A stretch of DNA of 64,000 nt, taken from contig JAYRKJ010000014.1 of the NCBI GenBank assembly GCA_041905785.1, positions 103,384 through 167,383 on the forward strand, written 5' to 3'. Shown here in pieces: positions 17,103 to 25,411 of the stretch (its first letter is position 1; every line of letters starts with the position of its first letter). A program made the translations under genes and the position numbers. The notes under the pieces are model-generated. The model was given only the letters and a program-made list of their open reading frames with translations. It did no database searches and had not been told where the DNA came from. The DNA comes from Roseateles_B sp041905785. Its GTDB lineage: Bacteria > Pseudomonadota > Gammaproteobacteria > Burkholderiales > Burkholderiaceae_C.

Positions 17103-19424
17103 TCAGCGCCCGAACACGGTGCTGTATTTGGCGAACCACTCCTTCTGCACCGCTTCGCCAGGCTGGCGCCGCGTGTGGGTGTAGCCCAGGCTGAAGGCGC
17201 TGCTCAGCCCCTGTCGGCGTTGATAGACCAGCGATTGCGTGCTGCTGTGGCGACGATCCTCTTCCAGCGTGCCGTCGGGCATCCGGCTCAGGCCGCGCTG
17301 CTGCAGGATCAGGCGCAGCGAGTCCTGGGCGCTGAAGTGCAGCACGGCCAGCGATTGGCCCAGCCATTCCTGCAGCGAGCGCTGGTGCTGCGGGCCGCGC
17401 ACGTCTGACCAGCCCAGGCGCTGATTCCATTCCAGCGCCATCTGCGCCGGCAGGTTGAAGCGGAAGTTGGCGTCGATGGCCAGGGTCTGGCCGCGGCCCA
17501 GACGGTCCGCTTCCACGTCCAGCCGGCGGCCGAATTCGTAGTCGATGCTGAACAAGCTGAACCAGGACGATGGGTTCAGGATGAAGCCCAGGTTGATGGT
17601 TCGCGGCTGATGCAGCACGCCGCTGGCCTTGGCTCGCTGGGCATCCAGCCCCACGTGTGCCCAGAACTCGAACTTGCGGGCCGAGGTGAACCAGACACCG
17701 GGCTGCACGCGGCGCTCCAACACCTGGCCGGACGGCACGTCGAACTCGGGGTCGCGCAAGGTGTTGGTTTGGGCCAGCTTGAGCTGCCATTCGAATTCAT
17801 AGGCCGGCCAGCTCAGCGAGGTGCCGGGCAGGTGCAGGGTCTGGCTGCCCATGCGCCGGTTCAGCTGGGCCGTGACGCGCTGGATGCCGGTCTGGTTGAC
17901 GAAGCCGTTGTCGTTGGCAAAACGCGGGCTCAACCGCTCCAGGTGCAGGAAATTGGCCCAGTCCTCGCTGCGATGGCGGCCCTCGATCCAGACGTAGCTG
18001 CCGCTCTGCGCGCGCTGGCGCAGCGGCTGGTCCTGCTCGTCGAATCCCAGTGTCGTGCTGGACAGCAGCACATGGCCGCGCACGCTGGCCTGCTCGCTGA
18101 GATTGGCATGGAAGTCGCTGCCCAGCACCCAGTTGTGGCGGCCCAGGCCATAGTCGCGGATGGAGACCAGACCTGCCGCGCCCCAGTGCTCGAACTGGCG
18201 GTGCAGGCGGCCGAAGCTGGCCTGGGAGCTCAGGTTCGAGGGCAGGCGCTCCTGAGTCTCGTAGGCGTTGGAGCGGAAGATCTTGCCGCCGCCCTTGTCC
18301 CGCAGGCTGAGGAAGGTGCCTTCGGCCTCCGCGCCTCGCCAGGTCGCACGCAGGCCCCAGTTGGGGTCGGTGATGGCGCGGGAATAGAACGCTGCCAGGC
18401 CGCGCGCCTGACCGCTTTCATCCGGCTGCCCCTTGCCGGTGACGTCCTGGCTTTCCAGGAAGAAGGGGCGCTTCTCGGTGAGCAGCAGCGCATAGCGCGT
18501 GTTGCCGGCGAGCTGGGGCACGTCCAGCTCGACCTGGGAGAAATCGGGGTTCAGCGTGGCGTCCACCACCCAGTCGGCACGGGGGCGCCATTTCAGCTCC
18601 AGGCCCAGGTTGGCATCGTTCTGACGCGTCAGCGGCGCACTTGCGCTGCGCTCCTCATGCCGGCGCAGGGTGAGCTCAGGGCGCAGTTCGACAAAGCTGC
18701 GCTCTCGCACGCTTTGCACCAGGTCGCCCAGACCTTCGATGGGCTGCAGCTCGGCGATGTTGTGCAGGGAGTCCTGGGTCAGCGGAGCCGAGACCAGGAA
18801 GACGTTCTCGTCGCGCGGCACACTGCGCCCGACCATCAGGCGCCAGTCCGCGCCGCCCTGATACGGATAGCGCAGGGTCGACAAAGGCCAGCGCAGCTCG
18901 ACGCTGTAGCCGTCCGGCAGGCGCTGCGCGGCGGCCTGCACATCGAAGTCCGGGGCGAAGTCCTCCACGTCGTCGGCCGCGGCGATGCTGCCATCGGCCA
19001 CCACGCCGTTGGCCCCCACGCGCACGAACTGGGCCGTGCGGCGCTGGCCCATGGGGTCCAGATAAACGACGATGTGGTCCTGGTCGCGCTTGACCTGGTC
19101 ACGGCGCACCAGTGGAGCCCGGATCTGGTCCGGGTGCTCGTCATAGCAGCGGATGCCGAAGATCAGCGCGTCCTTGTCGGCGATCACCTGCACGGTGGTG
19201 CGCCATCGTGCCGGCTTCTTGTCCTGCGGCTGCAGCTGGATGAAGCTGTCGTGGATGGGGGCTTGCGCCCAGACGGCATCGTCCAGCCGGCCATCAATCT
19301 GCACGGATGCGTTTGCCACGCGCAAGGCCTTGGGCCAGGGCATGGCGGGAAGGTCGGCATGGGCCTGTTGAGTGCCCAGCAATGCCAGGCAGGCCGCAGC
19401 GACCGCGTGTCGCGTTTTGTTCAT
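17103..19424 (-). CDS. DUF5916-type outer-membrane protein with CBM9-like N-terminal domain
   Basis: 773 aa. Signal peptide at about 1-23 (cleavage after AHA). Residues about 30-215 resemble the carbohydrate-binding module family 9-like domain (VQIDGRLDDAVWAQAPI, then ALIFGIRCYDEHPDQIRA), followed by a long beta-strand-rich region ending in an aromatic beta-barrel-like C-terminus (EWFAKYSTVFGR). This matches the DUF5916 architecture found near outer-membrane uptake systems. The ATG at 19424 has GGAGG at ideal distance. No TonB receptor lies beside it. The ligand is unknown and probably a saccharide or other large molecule. Confidence 0.8.
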   Translation of the reverse strand: MNKTRHAVAAACLALLGTQQAHADLPAMPWPKALRVANASVQIDGRLDDAVWAQAPIHDSFIQLQPQDKKPARWRTTVQVIADKDALIFGIRCYDEHPDQIRAPLVRRDQVKRDQDHIVVYLDPMGQRRTAQFVRVGANGVVADGSIAAADDVEDFAPDFDVQAAAQRLPDGYSVELRWPLSTLRYPYQGGADWRLMVGRSVPRDENVFLVSAPLTQDSLHNIAELQPIEGLGDLVQSVRERSFVELRPELTLRRHEERSASAPLTRQNDANLGLELKWRPRADWVVDATLNPDFSQVELDVPQLAGNTRYALLLTEKRPFFLESQDVTGKGQPDESGQARGLAAFYSRAITDPNWGLRATWRGAEAEGTFLSLRDKGGGKIFRSNAYETQERLPSNLSSQASFGRLHRQFEHWGAAGLVSIRDYGLGRHNWVLGSDFHANLSEQASVRGHVLLSSTTLGFDEQDQPLRQRAQSGSYVWIEGRHRSEDWANFLHLERLSPRFANDNGFVNQTGIQRVTAQLNRRMGSQTLHLPGTSLSWPAYEFEWQLKLAQTNTLRDPEFDVPSGQVLERRVQPGVWFTSARKFEFWAHVGLDAQRAKASGVLHQPRTINLGFILNPSSWFSLFSIDYEFGRRLDVEADRLGRGQTLAIDANFRFNLPAQMALEWNQRLGWSDVRGPQHQRSLQEWLGQSLAVLHFSAQDSLRLILQQRGLSRMPDGTLEEDRRHSSTQSLVYQRRQGLSSAFSLGYTHTRRQPGEAVQKEWFAKYSTVFGR

Positions 19425-19569
19425 GGCTCCTCCTTGTCTCGCGTGCGTAGTTGTTTGACGCGAGGCTCCCGCGCCCAACGGGATCCACTCGGGCGCGCGA
19501 AGTGTAGGAACCGGATCTCACGCGGCCAGCAAAGGCCTGCGCGATGGGGGGGCGCTTGTGGCGCGCGCG

Positions 19570-20349
19570 TTACTCGCCTTCTCGGTGTTTACGCGGACGG
19601 CCGGCCAGCAGGCGGTCGAACAAGGCATCGGGCAGGATGCGCAGAACCCTGGCCACAAGGCCCATTTGCCAGGGAATGACGCGGAATCTGCAACCGGCCT
19701 GAATGCTGCGGTACGCCGCGCTGGCAAAGCTGTCAGCAGACATCAGGAAGGGCATGTGATAGCGGTTGCGGCGCGTGAGCGGCGTGTCGATGTAGCCCGG
19801 CGCGATCGTGGTGACGTGCACGCCGAAGGGGCGGCATTCGCCGCGCAGGCTTTCGCAATAGCTGGTCACGGCCGCCTTGCTGGAGCAGTAGGCGGCATGG
19901 CCGGGAAGCCCGCGGATGCCGGCCACGCTGGCGATGCCCACCAGGCTGCCGTTGCCGCGCGCGTTCATCGGCGCAATGAAGGGGTGGAAGGTGGCGGCGA
20001 GGCCGATATTGTTGGTCGCGTAGACCTTCTGCATCACGGCCAGGTCTTCGTAGATTGCACTGTCGATGCCGACCGAGATGCCGGCGTTGGCGATCACCAC
20101 CTCAGGCAGGCCCTGCTCGGCGATGCAGCGGCGACCGGCCTCGACGATGGACTCGACCTGGCTGACGTCGGCGCCATAGATGCGCAGGCGCTCGGGGTCC
20201 AGACCCTGCTCCTGCGCCCAGCGGGCCAGTTCCTCAGTGCGGCGCGCCACCAGGGCCAGGCGCCAGCCCTGGCGGTAGTACTCCAGGGCCATGGCCTGGC
20301 CCAGACCGCTGGAAGCACCCGTGATGTAGACGAGGGGGGCGTGGCTCAT
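19570..20349 (-). CDS. Short-chain dehydrogenase/reductase
   Basis: 259 aa from ATG 20349 (a TTG 24 nt upstream is a weaker option). Classical SDR: TGASSGLG cofactor motif (10-17), NAGIS, a catalytic Ser in IASVAG and the YCSSK (YxxxK) pair. The C-terminal region continues to a basic tail (RKHREGE), suggesting a peripheral-membrane substrate such as a lipid. It follows lptC on the same strand with a 36-nt gap, in the place where lptA is usually found in related genomes. Confidence 0.85.
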   Translation of the reverse strand: MSHAPLVYITGASSGLGQAMALEYYRQGWRLALVARRTEELARWAQEQGLDPERLRIYGADVSQVESIVEAGRRCIAEQGLPEVVIANAGISVGIDSAIYEDLAVMQKVYATNNIGLAATFHPFIAPMNARGNGSLVGIASVAGIRGLPGHAAYCSSKAAVTSYCESLRGECRPFGVHVTTIAPGYIDTPLTRRNRYHMPFLMSADSFASAAYRSIQAGCRFRVIPWQMGLVARVLRILPDALFDRLLAGRPRKHREGE

Positions 20350-20385
20350 GGATGTGCTGAAGGGCGTGCTCAAGGGCTCAGGGGC

Positions 20386-21075
20386 TCAGGGGCGTTGGTG
20401 CCGGGGCGGGTAGCTGGCGGTGCTGCGACCATGGAACTGCAGCTGGCCGCTGAGCTTGTCGTACTCGAAGGACTGCACGCTGAAGCGGCCCTGGCCGGCC
20501 TGCAGGGTCACAGGCAGGTGCGAGCGCATCTGCTCCAGCAGGGGATTGAGCTGCAGGAATTCACCGCTGATCTCCAGCTGGGGCGCCTGCTGTTCCGCCT
20601 GGGCCTGGGCATAGCGCCGCACCTGCACATCGCCTTGCAGCCGGATCTCGCTGGCATCACCGTTGCTGAGGGCCTGAAGGGCCTGGGCCGTGGTCAGGGT
20701 GCCGTCCTTGCCCAGGGCGCGCAGCTCGATGCCGTCGATTTCCAGGGTGTCGGTATCAGGGAAGTGGCGCATCTCCCGGCCGCGGACTTGCAGCGCCAGC
20801 GTGCCGTCGGCCTTGAAGCGCTGCAACTCGAAACCCTGCATCTGGTAGTCGGGCTCATGGCGCAGCACGCGCCCTGCGCTGACGTCATCGGGCAGCGGCG
20901 TGTTCTTGACCAGCCACCAGCTGAAGCCTGCCAGCAGCGCCAGGATCAGCAAGGGCAGATAGGTGCCCAGCAGCGCCTGCAGGCGCCAGAGCAGGGGCAA
21001 GGCCTCGCGGCGGCGCGCGGGGGCGGGCGGAGGCGACAGCGGGGTGCCGGTGCGGGCTCCGGTGGGCGTGCTCAT
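20386..21075 (-). CDS. lptC: LPS export protein LptC
   Basis: 229 aa. A Pro-rich cytoplasmic N-terminus, one transmembrane helix at about 35-55 and a periplasmic LptC domain (PDDVSAGRVLRHEPDYQMQGFELQRF, later EIDGIELRALGKDG). LptC sits with LptBFG in the inner membrane and hands lipopolysaccharide to LptA. The context supports this: it lies directly downstream of kdsC and kdsD. ATG 21075 chosen with GGAGTTCGC upstream. Unusually, neither lptA nor lptB follows. Confidence 0.9.
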   Translation of the reverse strand: MSTPTGARTGTPLSPPPAPARRREALPLLWRLQALLGTYLPLLILALLAGFSWWLVKNTPLPDDVSAGRVLRHEPDYQMQGFELQRFKADGTLALQVRGREMRHFPDTDTLEIDGIELRALGKDGTLTTAQALQALSNGDASEIRLQGDVQVRRYAQAQAEQQAPQLEISGEFLQLNPLLEQMRSHLPVTLQAGQGRFSVQSFEYDKLSGQLQFHGRSTASYPPRHQRP

Positions 21076-21106
21076 GCGAACTCCTTCACCCAGCAGGGCG
21101 TGGGGC

Positions 21107-21700
21107 TCATGCCGCACCGCCTCCGTCCAGGGTGCTCAGCTGCCCTTGCAGCAGGCCGGCGTAGCGGCCGCAGGCCATCAGCAGCAGGTCGCAGCATTCG
21201 CGCGCGGCACCATGGCCGGCTGGAGCCTGCGTCACGTGATGGGCGATGGCGCGCACCTCGGGGTGCGCCTGGGCGGGCGCGCAGGCAAAGGCGGCGCGGC
21301 ACATCAGCGGCAGGTCGGGCCAGTCGTCGCCCATGGCGGCGACCTGGCTCCAGTCCAGGCCCAGCTGCGCCAGCAGGGGTTCGGCGACGGCCAGCTTGTC
21401 ACGCGCGCCATAGACGGCGTGCTTCAGGCCCAGGTCGGCGACCCTGCGCCGCACCGCAGGCGAATCGCGGCCGGTGATGATCAGCGGCGTGATGCCGCTC
21501 TGGTCCAGCAGCTTGAGCCCGTGGCCGTCCAGAGTGGAGAAGGCTTTGAAGCTTTCGCCGCTCTCGCCGATGTAGATGCGGCCGTCGGTCAGCACGCCGT
21601 CGACATCGAAGATGGCGGCTTTCAGGCCCAAACCGCCGCCCTGCGCCTTCAGCAGCAGTTCCGGCGGGAAGCTCAATGCGGGGGAGGTGATGGTGCGCAT
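21107..21700 (-). CDS. kdsC: 3-deoxy-D-manno-octulosonate 8-phosphate phosphatase KdsC
   Basis: 197 aa HAD-superfamily enzyme without cap domain. The nucleophile motif is FDVDGVLTDGRIYI (D32, D34), then the GRDSPAVRRRVADLGL region (motif II/III) and MGDDWPDLPLM (motif IV). It hydrolyses KDO-8-phosphate to KDO for the lipopolysaccharide inner core and works as a tetramer in the cytoplasm. It starts one base before the end of kdsD in the usual kdsD-kdsC-lptC order. Confidence 0.95.
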   Translation of the reverse strand: MRTITSPALSFPPELLLKAQGGGLGLKAAIFDVDGVLTDGRIYIGESGESFKAFSTLDGHGLKLLDQSGITPLIITGRDSPAVRRRVADLGLKHAVYGARDKLAVAEPLLAQLGLDWSQVAAMGDDWPDLPLMCRAAFACAPAQAHPEVRAIAHHVTQAPAGHGAARECCDLLLMACGRYAGLLQGQLSTLDGGGAA

Positions 21701-22687
21701 TCAGATCACCTTGGCGCTCATCAGGTCGTTGATGTGCACCGCGCCGATCAGGCGCTCTTCCTCGGTGACCAGCACCACGGTGATGCGGGCGGCTTCCATG
21801 AGGTCGGCGGCGTCGACCGCGAGGTCGTCGGCACGCACGCACTTGGGATGCAGCGACATGACCTCGCCGGCGCGCAGGCCGCGCAGGTCGGTGCCGCGCT
21901 CGATCAGGCGGCGCAGGTCGCCATCGGTGAACACGCCCTGCACGATTTCCGCCTCGTCGACCACGATGGCCAGGCCCATGCTCTTGGCGGACATCGTGCG
22001 CATCATGTCGGTGAACGGGGTGTCGGGATCGACGCGCGGCAGCGCATCGCCGCTGCGCATGAGGTCACGCACATGGGTCAGCAGCTTGCGGCCCAGGGCC
22101 CCGCCGGGGTGCGAGCGGGCGAAGTCCTCGGGGCGGAAGCCGCGGGCGTCGAGCAGGGCCACGGCCAGCGCGTCGCCCAGCGCCATCTGTGCGGTCGTGG
22201 AGGCGGTGGGGGCCAGATTGAGGGGGCAGGCCTCGACCGCCACCTGGCTGTCCAGCACCAGGCTGGCATGGCGGGCCAGGCTGGACTCGGCCCGGCCTGT
22301 CATCGCGATGACGCACACGCCCAGGCGCTTGAGTACGGGCAGCACGGCATTGAGCTCGTCGCTCTCGCCGGAGTTGGACAGGGCCAGCACCACGTCCTGC
22401 GGCGTCACCATGCCCAGGTCGCCGTGACTGGCCTCGCCGGGGTGCACGAACATCGCCGGCGTGCCGGTGGAGGCCAGGGTGGCGGCGATCTTGCGGCCCA
22501 CATGGCCGCTCTTGCCCATGCCCATCACGACCACGCGGCCCTTGCAGGCCAGCATGGCCTGAACGGCGTTCGCAAAGCTTTCACCCAGCCGGGGCAGCAT
22601 GTCGGTGAGGGCCTGGGCCTCGATCTGCAGGGCCTGGCGAGCCATCTCGATGGCACGCGCGGCGTCATAGGACTGGGGGGCATTCAT
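21701..22687 (-). CDS. kdsD: D-arabinose 5-phosphate isomerase KdsD
   Basis: 328 aa. N-terminal SIS sugar-isomerase domain (about 40-190: GRVVVMGMGKSGHVGRKIAATLASTGTPA, HPGEASHGDLGM) and two CBS domains at the C-terminus (about 205-328). It converts ribulose 5-phosphate to arabinose 5-phosphate, the first step of KDO synthesis. A TACACT hexamer ends 7 nt before the ATG at 22687, so the transcript may be leaderless. It is the first gene of the LPS run. Confidence 0.95.
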   Translation of the reverse strand: MNAPQSYDAARAIEMARQALQIEAQALTDMLPRLGESFANAVQAMLACKGRVVVMGMGKSGHVGRKIAATLASTGTPAMFVHPGEASHGDLGMVTPQDVVLALSNSGESDELNAVLPVLKRLGVCVIAMTGRAESSLARHASLVLDSQVAVEACPLNLAPTASTTAQMALGDALAVALLDARGFRPEDFARSHPGGALGRKLLTHVRDLMRSGDALPRVDPDTPFTDMMRTMSAKSMGLAIVVDEAEIVQGVFTDGDLRRLIERGTDLRGLRAGEVMSLHPKCVRADDLAVDAADLMEAARITVVLVTEEERLIGAVHINDLMSAKVI

Positions 22688-22694
22688 GGCCGGC

Positions 22695-22700
22695 AGTGTA
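22695..22700 (-). promoter_or_regulatory. Candidate -10 element (TACACT) for kdsD
   Basis: TACACT on the minus strand followed by 7 nt and the kdsD ATG. The spacing would place the transcription start at or next to the ATG. No clear -35 is seen. Confidence 0.3.
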
Positions 22701-22749
22701 ACAACCGGGGGCCGCCTTCGAGCGCCGCTCAGGCGGTCGGCGCAGGGGC

Positions 22750-23514
22750 TCAATCGGCCTGCTCGGCCAGCTTGATGTACTCGATATTGAGCGTGATCAG
22801 CTCGCTGTAGCGCAGCACGAAATAGTCACCGTCGACCACGTAGAAGCGGTCGGTGAAGAGCAGAGGGCTGCCGTCTTCGGCCGGGTGCCCGGGCTTGTCG
22901 TCGGCCAGCGGGCGGCGCATCACCTCGCGCAGCACCAGGCGGTCCAGCTTGCCTTCGGTGTCCAGGAAGTAGTCGCTGAGCAGTCCTGTGTAGAGGAAGG
23001 CCTCGCCAGCCACGTTGACGATGGCGCTGACGGCGATGAGGTCCGGCGCATGGCCGCGGGGGAAGTCGGCGCCGGTGAGCAGGTAGTACCAGGGCGCGCC
23101 GGAGAAGCGCAGCCAGGGGCTGAAGCGCGAGCGGTGGCTGTCCAGGCGCCAGCGGCTGATCAGGTGGCGCAGGCCGGTGGGCATCAGGTAGGCGAAGACC
23201 AGCAGGCTGCCCAGGTAGGCGGTGATGGGTCCGGCCATGGCGGCAATGGCCTCGACGGACTGCGCCTGGCGTGCGTTGTCCGATCCCAGCAGGCGCAGCA
23301 TCACTTCGGGGCGCGGCGCATAGGGCGTCAGCAGCCAGGTGCCGCTACACCACAGCAGGTGCAGGGCCAGCGCCCAGATCAGGGCCTCGCTGACGATCTG
23401 GCCAAAAGGGGAATAGTCCAGCGACTGGCGCTCGATGCGCTTGATGCGCGACCGGGCGACGAAGCCGGGCAGCAGCAGGGCGAAGACGGCCAGGGTCGGG
23501 AGCGCGAAATTCAT
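22750..23514 (-). CDS. Hypothetical membrane protein
   Basis: 254 aa, not recognised. Three likely transmembrane segments: 1-20 (with LLPGFVARS right after), about 42-65 and about 95-115. A cytoplasmic C-terminal region of about 130 residues is rich in charged and aromatic residues (SGAPWYYLLTGADFPRG; SPLLFTDRFYVVDGDYFVLRYSE). The C-terminal block looks like a small folded domain. It lies between kdsD and a small gene on the same strand. Confidence 0.65.
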   Translation of the reverse strand: MNFALPTLAVFALLLPGFVARSRIKRIERQSLDYSPFGQIVSEALIWALALHLLWCSGTWLLTPYAPRPEVMLRLLGSDNARQAQSVEAIAAMAGPITAYLGSLLVFAYLMPTGLRHLISRWRLDSHRSRFSPWLRFSGAPWYYLLTGADFPRGHAPDLIAVSAIVNVAGEAFLYTGLLSDYFLDTEGKLDRLVLREVMRRPLADDKPGHPAEDGSPLLFTDRFYVVDGDYFVLRYSELITLNIEYIKLAEQAD

Positions 23515-23538
23515 GCCCGCGTTCGGCGAACCTGGGGC

Positions 23539-23757
23539 TCAGGCGGCCCGGGGCACGACAACGGGCGTGAGTTTGAGCGTGCGCCCGCCCGCAGCCTTCA
23601 GCTCGATGACCGTGGCCTGCGGCGCGGCGGCGAGGGGCGCTTCCTGTGCGGCATGGGCGGCGATGGCCGACTTGCGTGCCAGGTAATGGCGCAGCTGGCC
23701 CTTGGCCTGCGGATCGGCCAGCACGGCCTTGGCGAGCGGACTCATCAGCGCTTTCAT
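23539..23757 (-). CDS. Small hypothetical protein
   Basis: 72 aa, Ala-rich and basic in its first half (PLAKAVLADPQAKGQLRHYL), no recognised domain. It lies 24 nt upstream of the membrane-protein gene on the same strand and just downstream of the gdhA terminator. The call is tentative because of its length. Confidence 0.4.
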   Translation of the reverse strand: MKALMSPLAKAVLADPQAKGQLRHYLARKSAIAAHAAQEAPLAAAPQATVIELKAAGGRTLKLTPVVVPRAA

Positions 23758-23796
23758 GCCCCGGATGATGCCACAGGGGCGCGGCGGATGACCATG

Positions 23797-23820
23797 AAAA
23801 AGGCCCGCACGCGGCGGGCC
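23797..23820 (-). terminator. Rho-independent terminator of gdhA
   Basis: Read on the minus strand: GGCCCGC, 5-nt loop, GCGGGCC, TTTTT. It lies about 40 nt beyond the gdhA stop. Confidence 0.8.
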
Positions 23821-23858
23821 TGCTTCGATCGCCGTACGGATGCGGCGATGCGCGGCGC

Positions 23859-25130
23859 TCAGGGGTACAGGCCGCGCTCTTCACGGGCCTGCAGCACGCG
23901 GGTGCAGGCCACGGTGAAGGCGGCGGTGCGCAGCGAGATCCTGTGCTTCTCGCTGGTCTCCCAGATGCCCTTGAAGGCGCCGATCATGATCTGGTCCAGG
24001 CGGACATTGATCTCGTCCTCGGTCCAGAAGAAGCTGGAGAAGTCCTGCACCCATTCGAAGTAGGACACGGTCACGCCGCCGGCATTGGCGATCACGTCCG
24101 GCACCACGGTGATGCCGCGGTCGGCCAGCACGGCGTCGCCGTCCGGGGTGGTCGGGCCGTTGGCGCCTTCCAGCACGATGCGGGTCGAGAGGCGCTGGGC
24201 GCGCTCAGCGCTGATCTGGCCTTCCAGGGCCGCGGGGATCAGCACGTCGGTCTTGACGTCCCAGAAGTTCTCGTTGTCGATCTTGTCGGCGCCCTTGAAG
24301 CCGCCCACGCCGCCGGTCTTGGCCACGTGGTCGAGCAGGTCCGTCATGTCCATGCCCTTTTCGTTCAGGATGGTGCCGGTGTGGTCCTGCACGGCGACGA
24401 TCTTGGCGCCATTGGCCGCGAACATCTTGGCGGCCACCGACCCCACGTTGCCGAAGCCCTGCACGGCGACGCGGGCGCCCTCCATGGGCACGTTCAGGCG
24501 GCGCATGGCCTCACGGCCGATCACGAACACGCCGCGGCCGGTGGCGGCCACGCGGCCCAGCGAGCCGCCCAGGGGGATGGGCTTGCCGGTCACGACGCCG
24601 GTGGCGGTGGCGCCGACGTTCATCGAGTACGTGTCCATCATCCAGGCCATGATCTGGCCGTTGGTGTTCACGTCCGGTGCCGGGATGTCCTGCTGCGGGC
24701 CGATGATGATGCCGATCTCGCTGGTGTACCGGCGCGTCACCTTCTCCAGCTCCTTCATGGACAGGGTCTTGGGGTCCAGGCGGATGCCGCCCTTGGCGCC
24801 GCCGTAGGGCAGGTTCACCGCGGCGTTCTTGACCGTCATCCAGGCCGCCAGGGCCATCACTTCTTCCAGCGTCACGTCCGGGTGGTAGCGCACGCCACCC
24901 TTGCCGGGGCCGCGGGTCAGGCTGTGCTGCACGCGGAAACCCTCGTAATGAGCGATGGTGCCGTTGTCCAGCTCGATGGGGATGTCGACGATCAGGGCGC
25001 GCTTGGGACGGCGCAGGGTCTCCACCCAGCGAGCCAGGTGACCCAGGTAAGGCTCCACCGCGTCGATCTGCGACAGATAGGTGCCCCAGGGGCTGTTGCG
25101 CGTGGGCGTGACGAAGGACAGATTGGGCAT
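23859..25130 (-). CDS. gdhA: Glutamate dehydrogenase (Glu/Leu/Phe/Val dehydrogenase family)
   Basis: 423 aa. Interconverts glutamate with 2-oxoglutarate and ammonia. N-terminal dimerisation and substrate domain with GPGKGGVRYHPD (about 72-83) and the catalytic-lysine block AWMTVKNAAVNLPYGGAKGGIR (about 94-115), followed by a Rossmann domain with VAVQGFGNVGSVAA (about 222-235) and EGANGPTTPDGDAVL. The length fits the 420-aa hexameric class. The ATG at 25130 has GGAG at good spacing. A 281-bp intergenic region separates it from the divergent kef gene and should hold both promoters. Confidence 0.94.
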   Translation of the reverse strand: MPNLSFVTPTRNSPWGTYLSQIDAVEPYLGHLARWVETLRRPKRALIVDIPIELDNGTIAHYEGFRVQHSLTRGPGKGGVRYHPDVTLEEVMALAAWMTVKNAAVNLPYGGAKGGIRLDPKTLSMKELEKVTRRYTSEIGIIIGPQQDIPAPDVNTNGQIMAWMMDTYSMNVGATATGVVTGKPIPLGGSLGRVAATGRGVFVIGREAMRRLNVPMEGARVAVQGFGNVGSVAAKMFAANGAKIVAVQDHTGTILNEKGMDMTDLLDHVAKTGGVGGFKGADKIDNENFWDVKTDVLIPAALEGQISAERAQRLSTRIVLEGANGPTTPDGDAVLADRGITVVPDVIANAGGVTVSYFEWVQDFSSFFWTEDEINVRLDQIMIGAFKGIWETSEKHRISLRTAAFTVACTRVLQAREERGLYP

Positions 25131-25411
25131 GTAATGCTCCGTAATTTTTACGTGGCGCGAACGGTATCGCGAACCAGGATCGCGATGCCAGCGAATCCAA
25201 AGCCGAGTGCACATGCGCCTATGCGGCGAACGCATAGGTGGTGGAAGTTTGCGCCTAAGGGCCGGTTTGCGCAAATATTTGCTCATTTGCGGCTCGGTGC
25301 TTACCCATACCGCTCTGCTACCAGCCCTGAAGCGAAAGCTCCGCCACCTGCTCGCCCGGTGCGGCGTCGATCGCGCGCGCTGCCGTGGAGGCGCCTGGGG
25401 GAGGCAGTACC

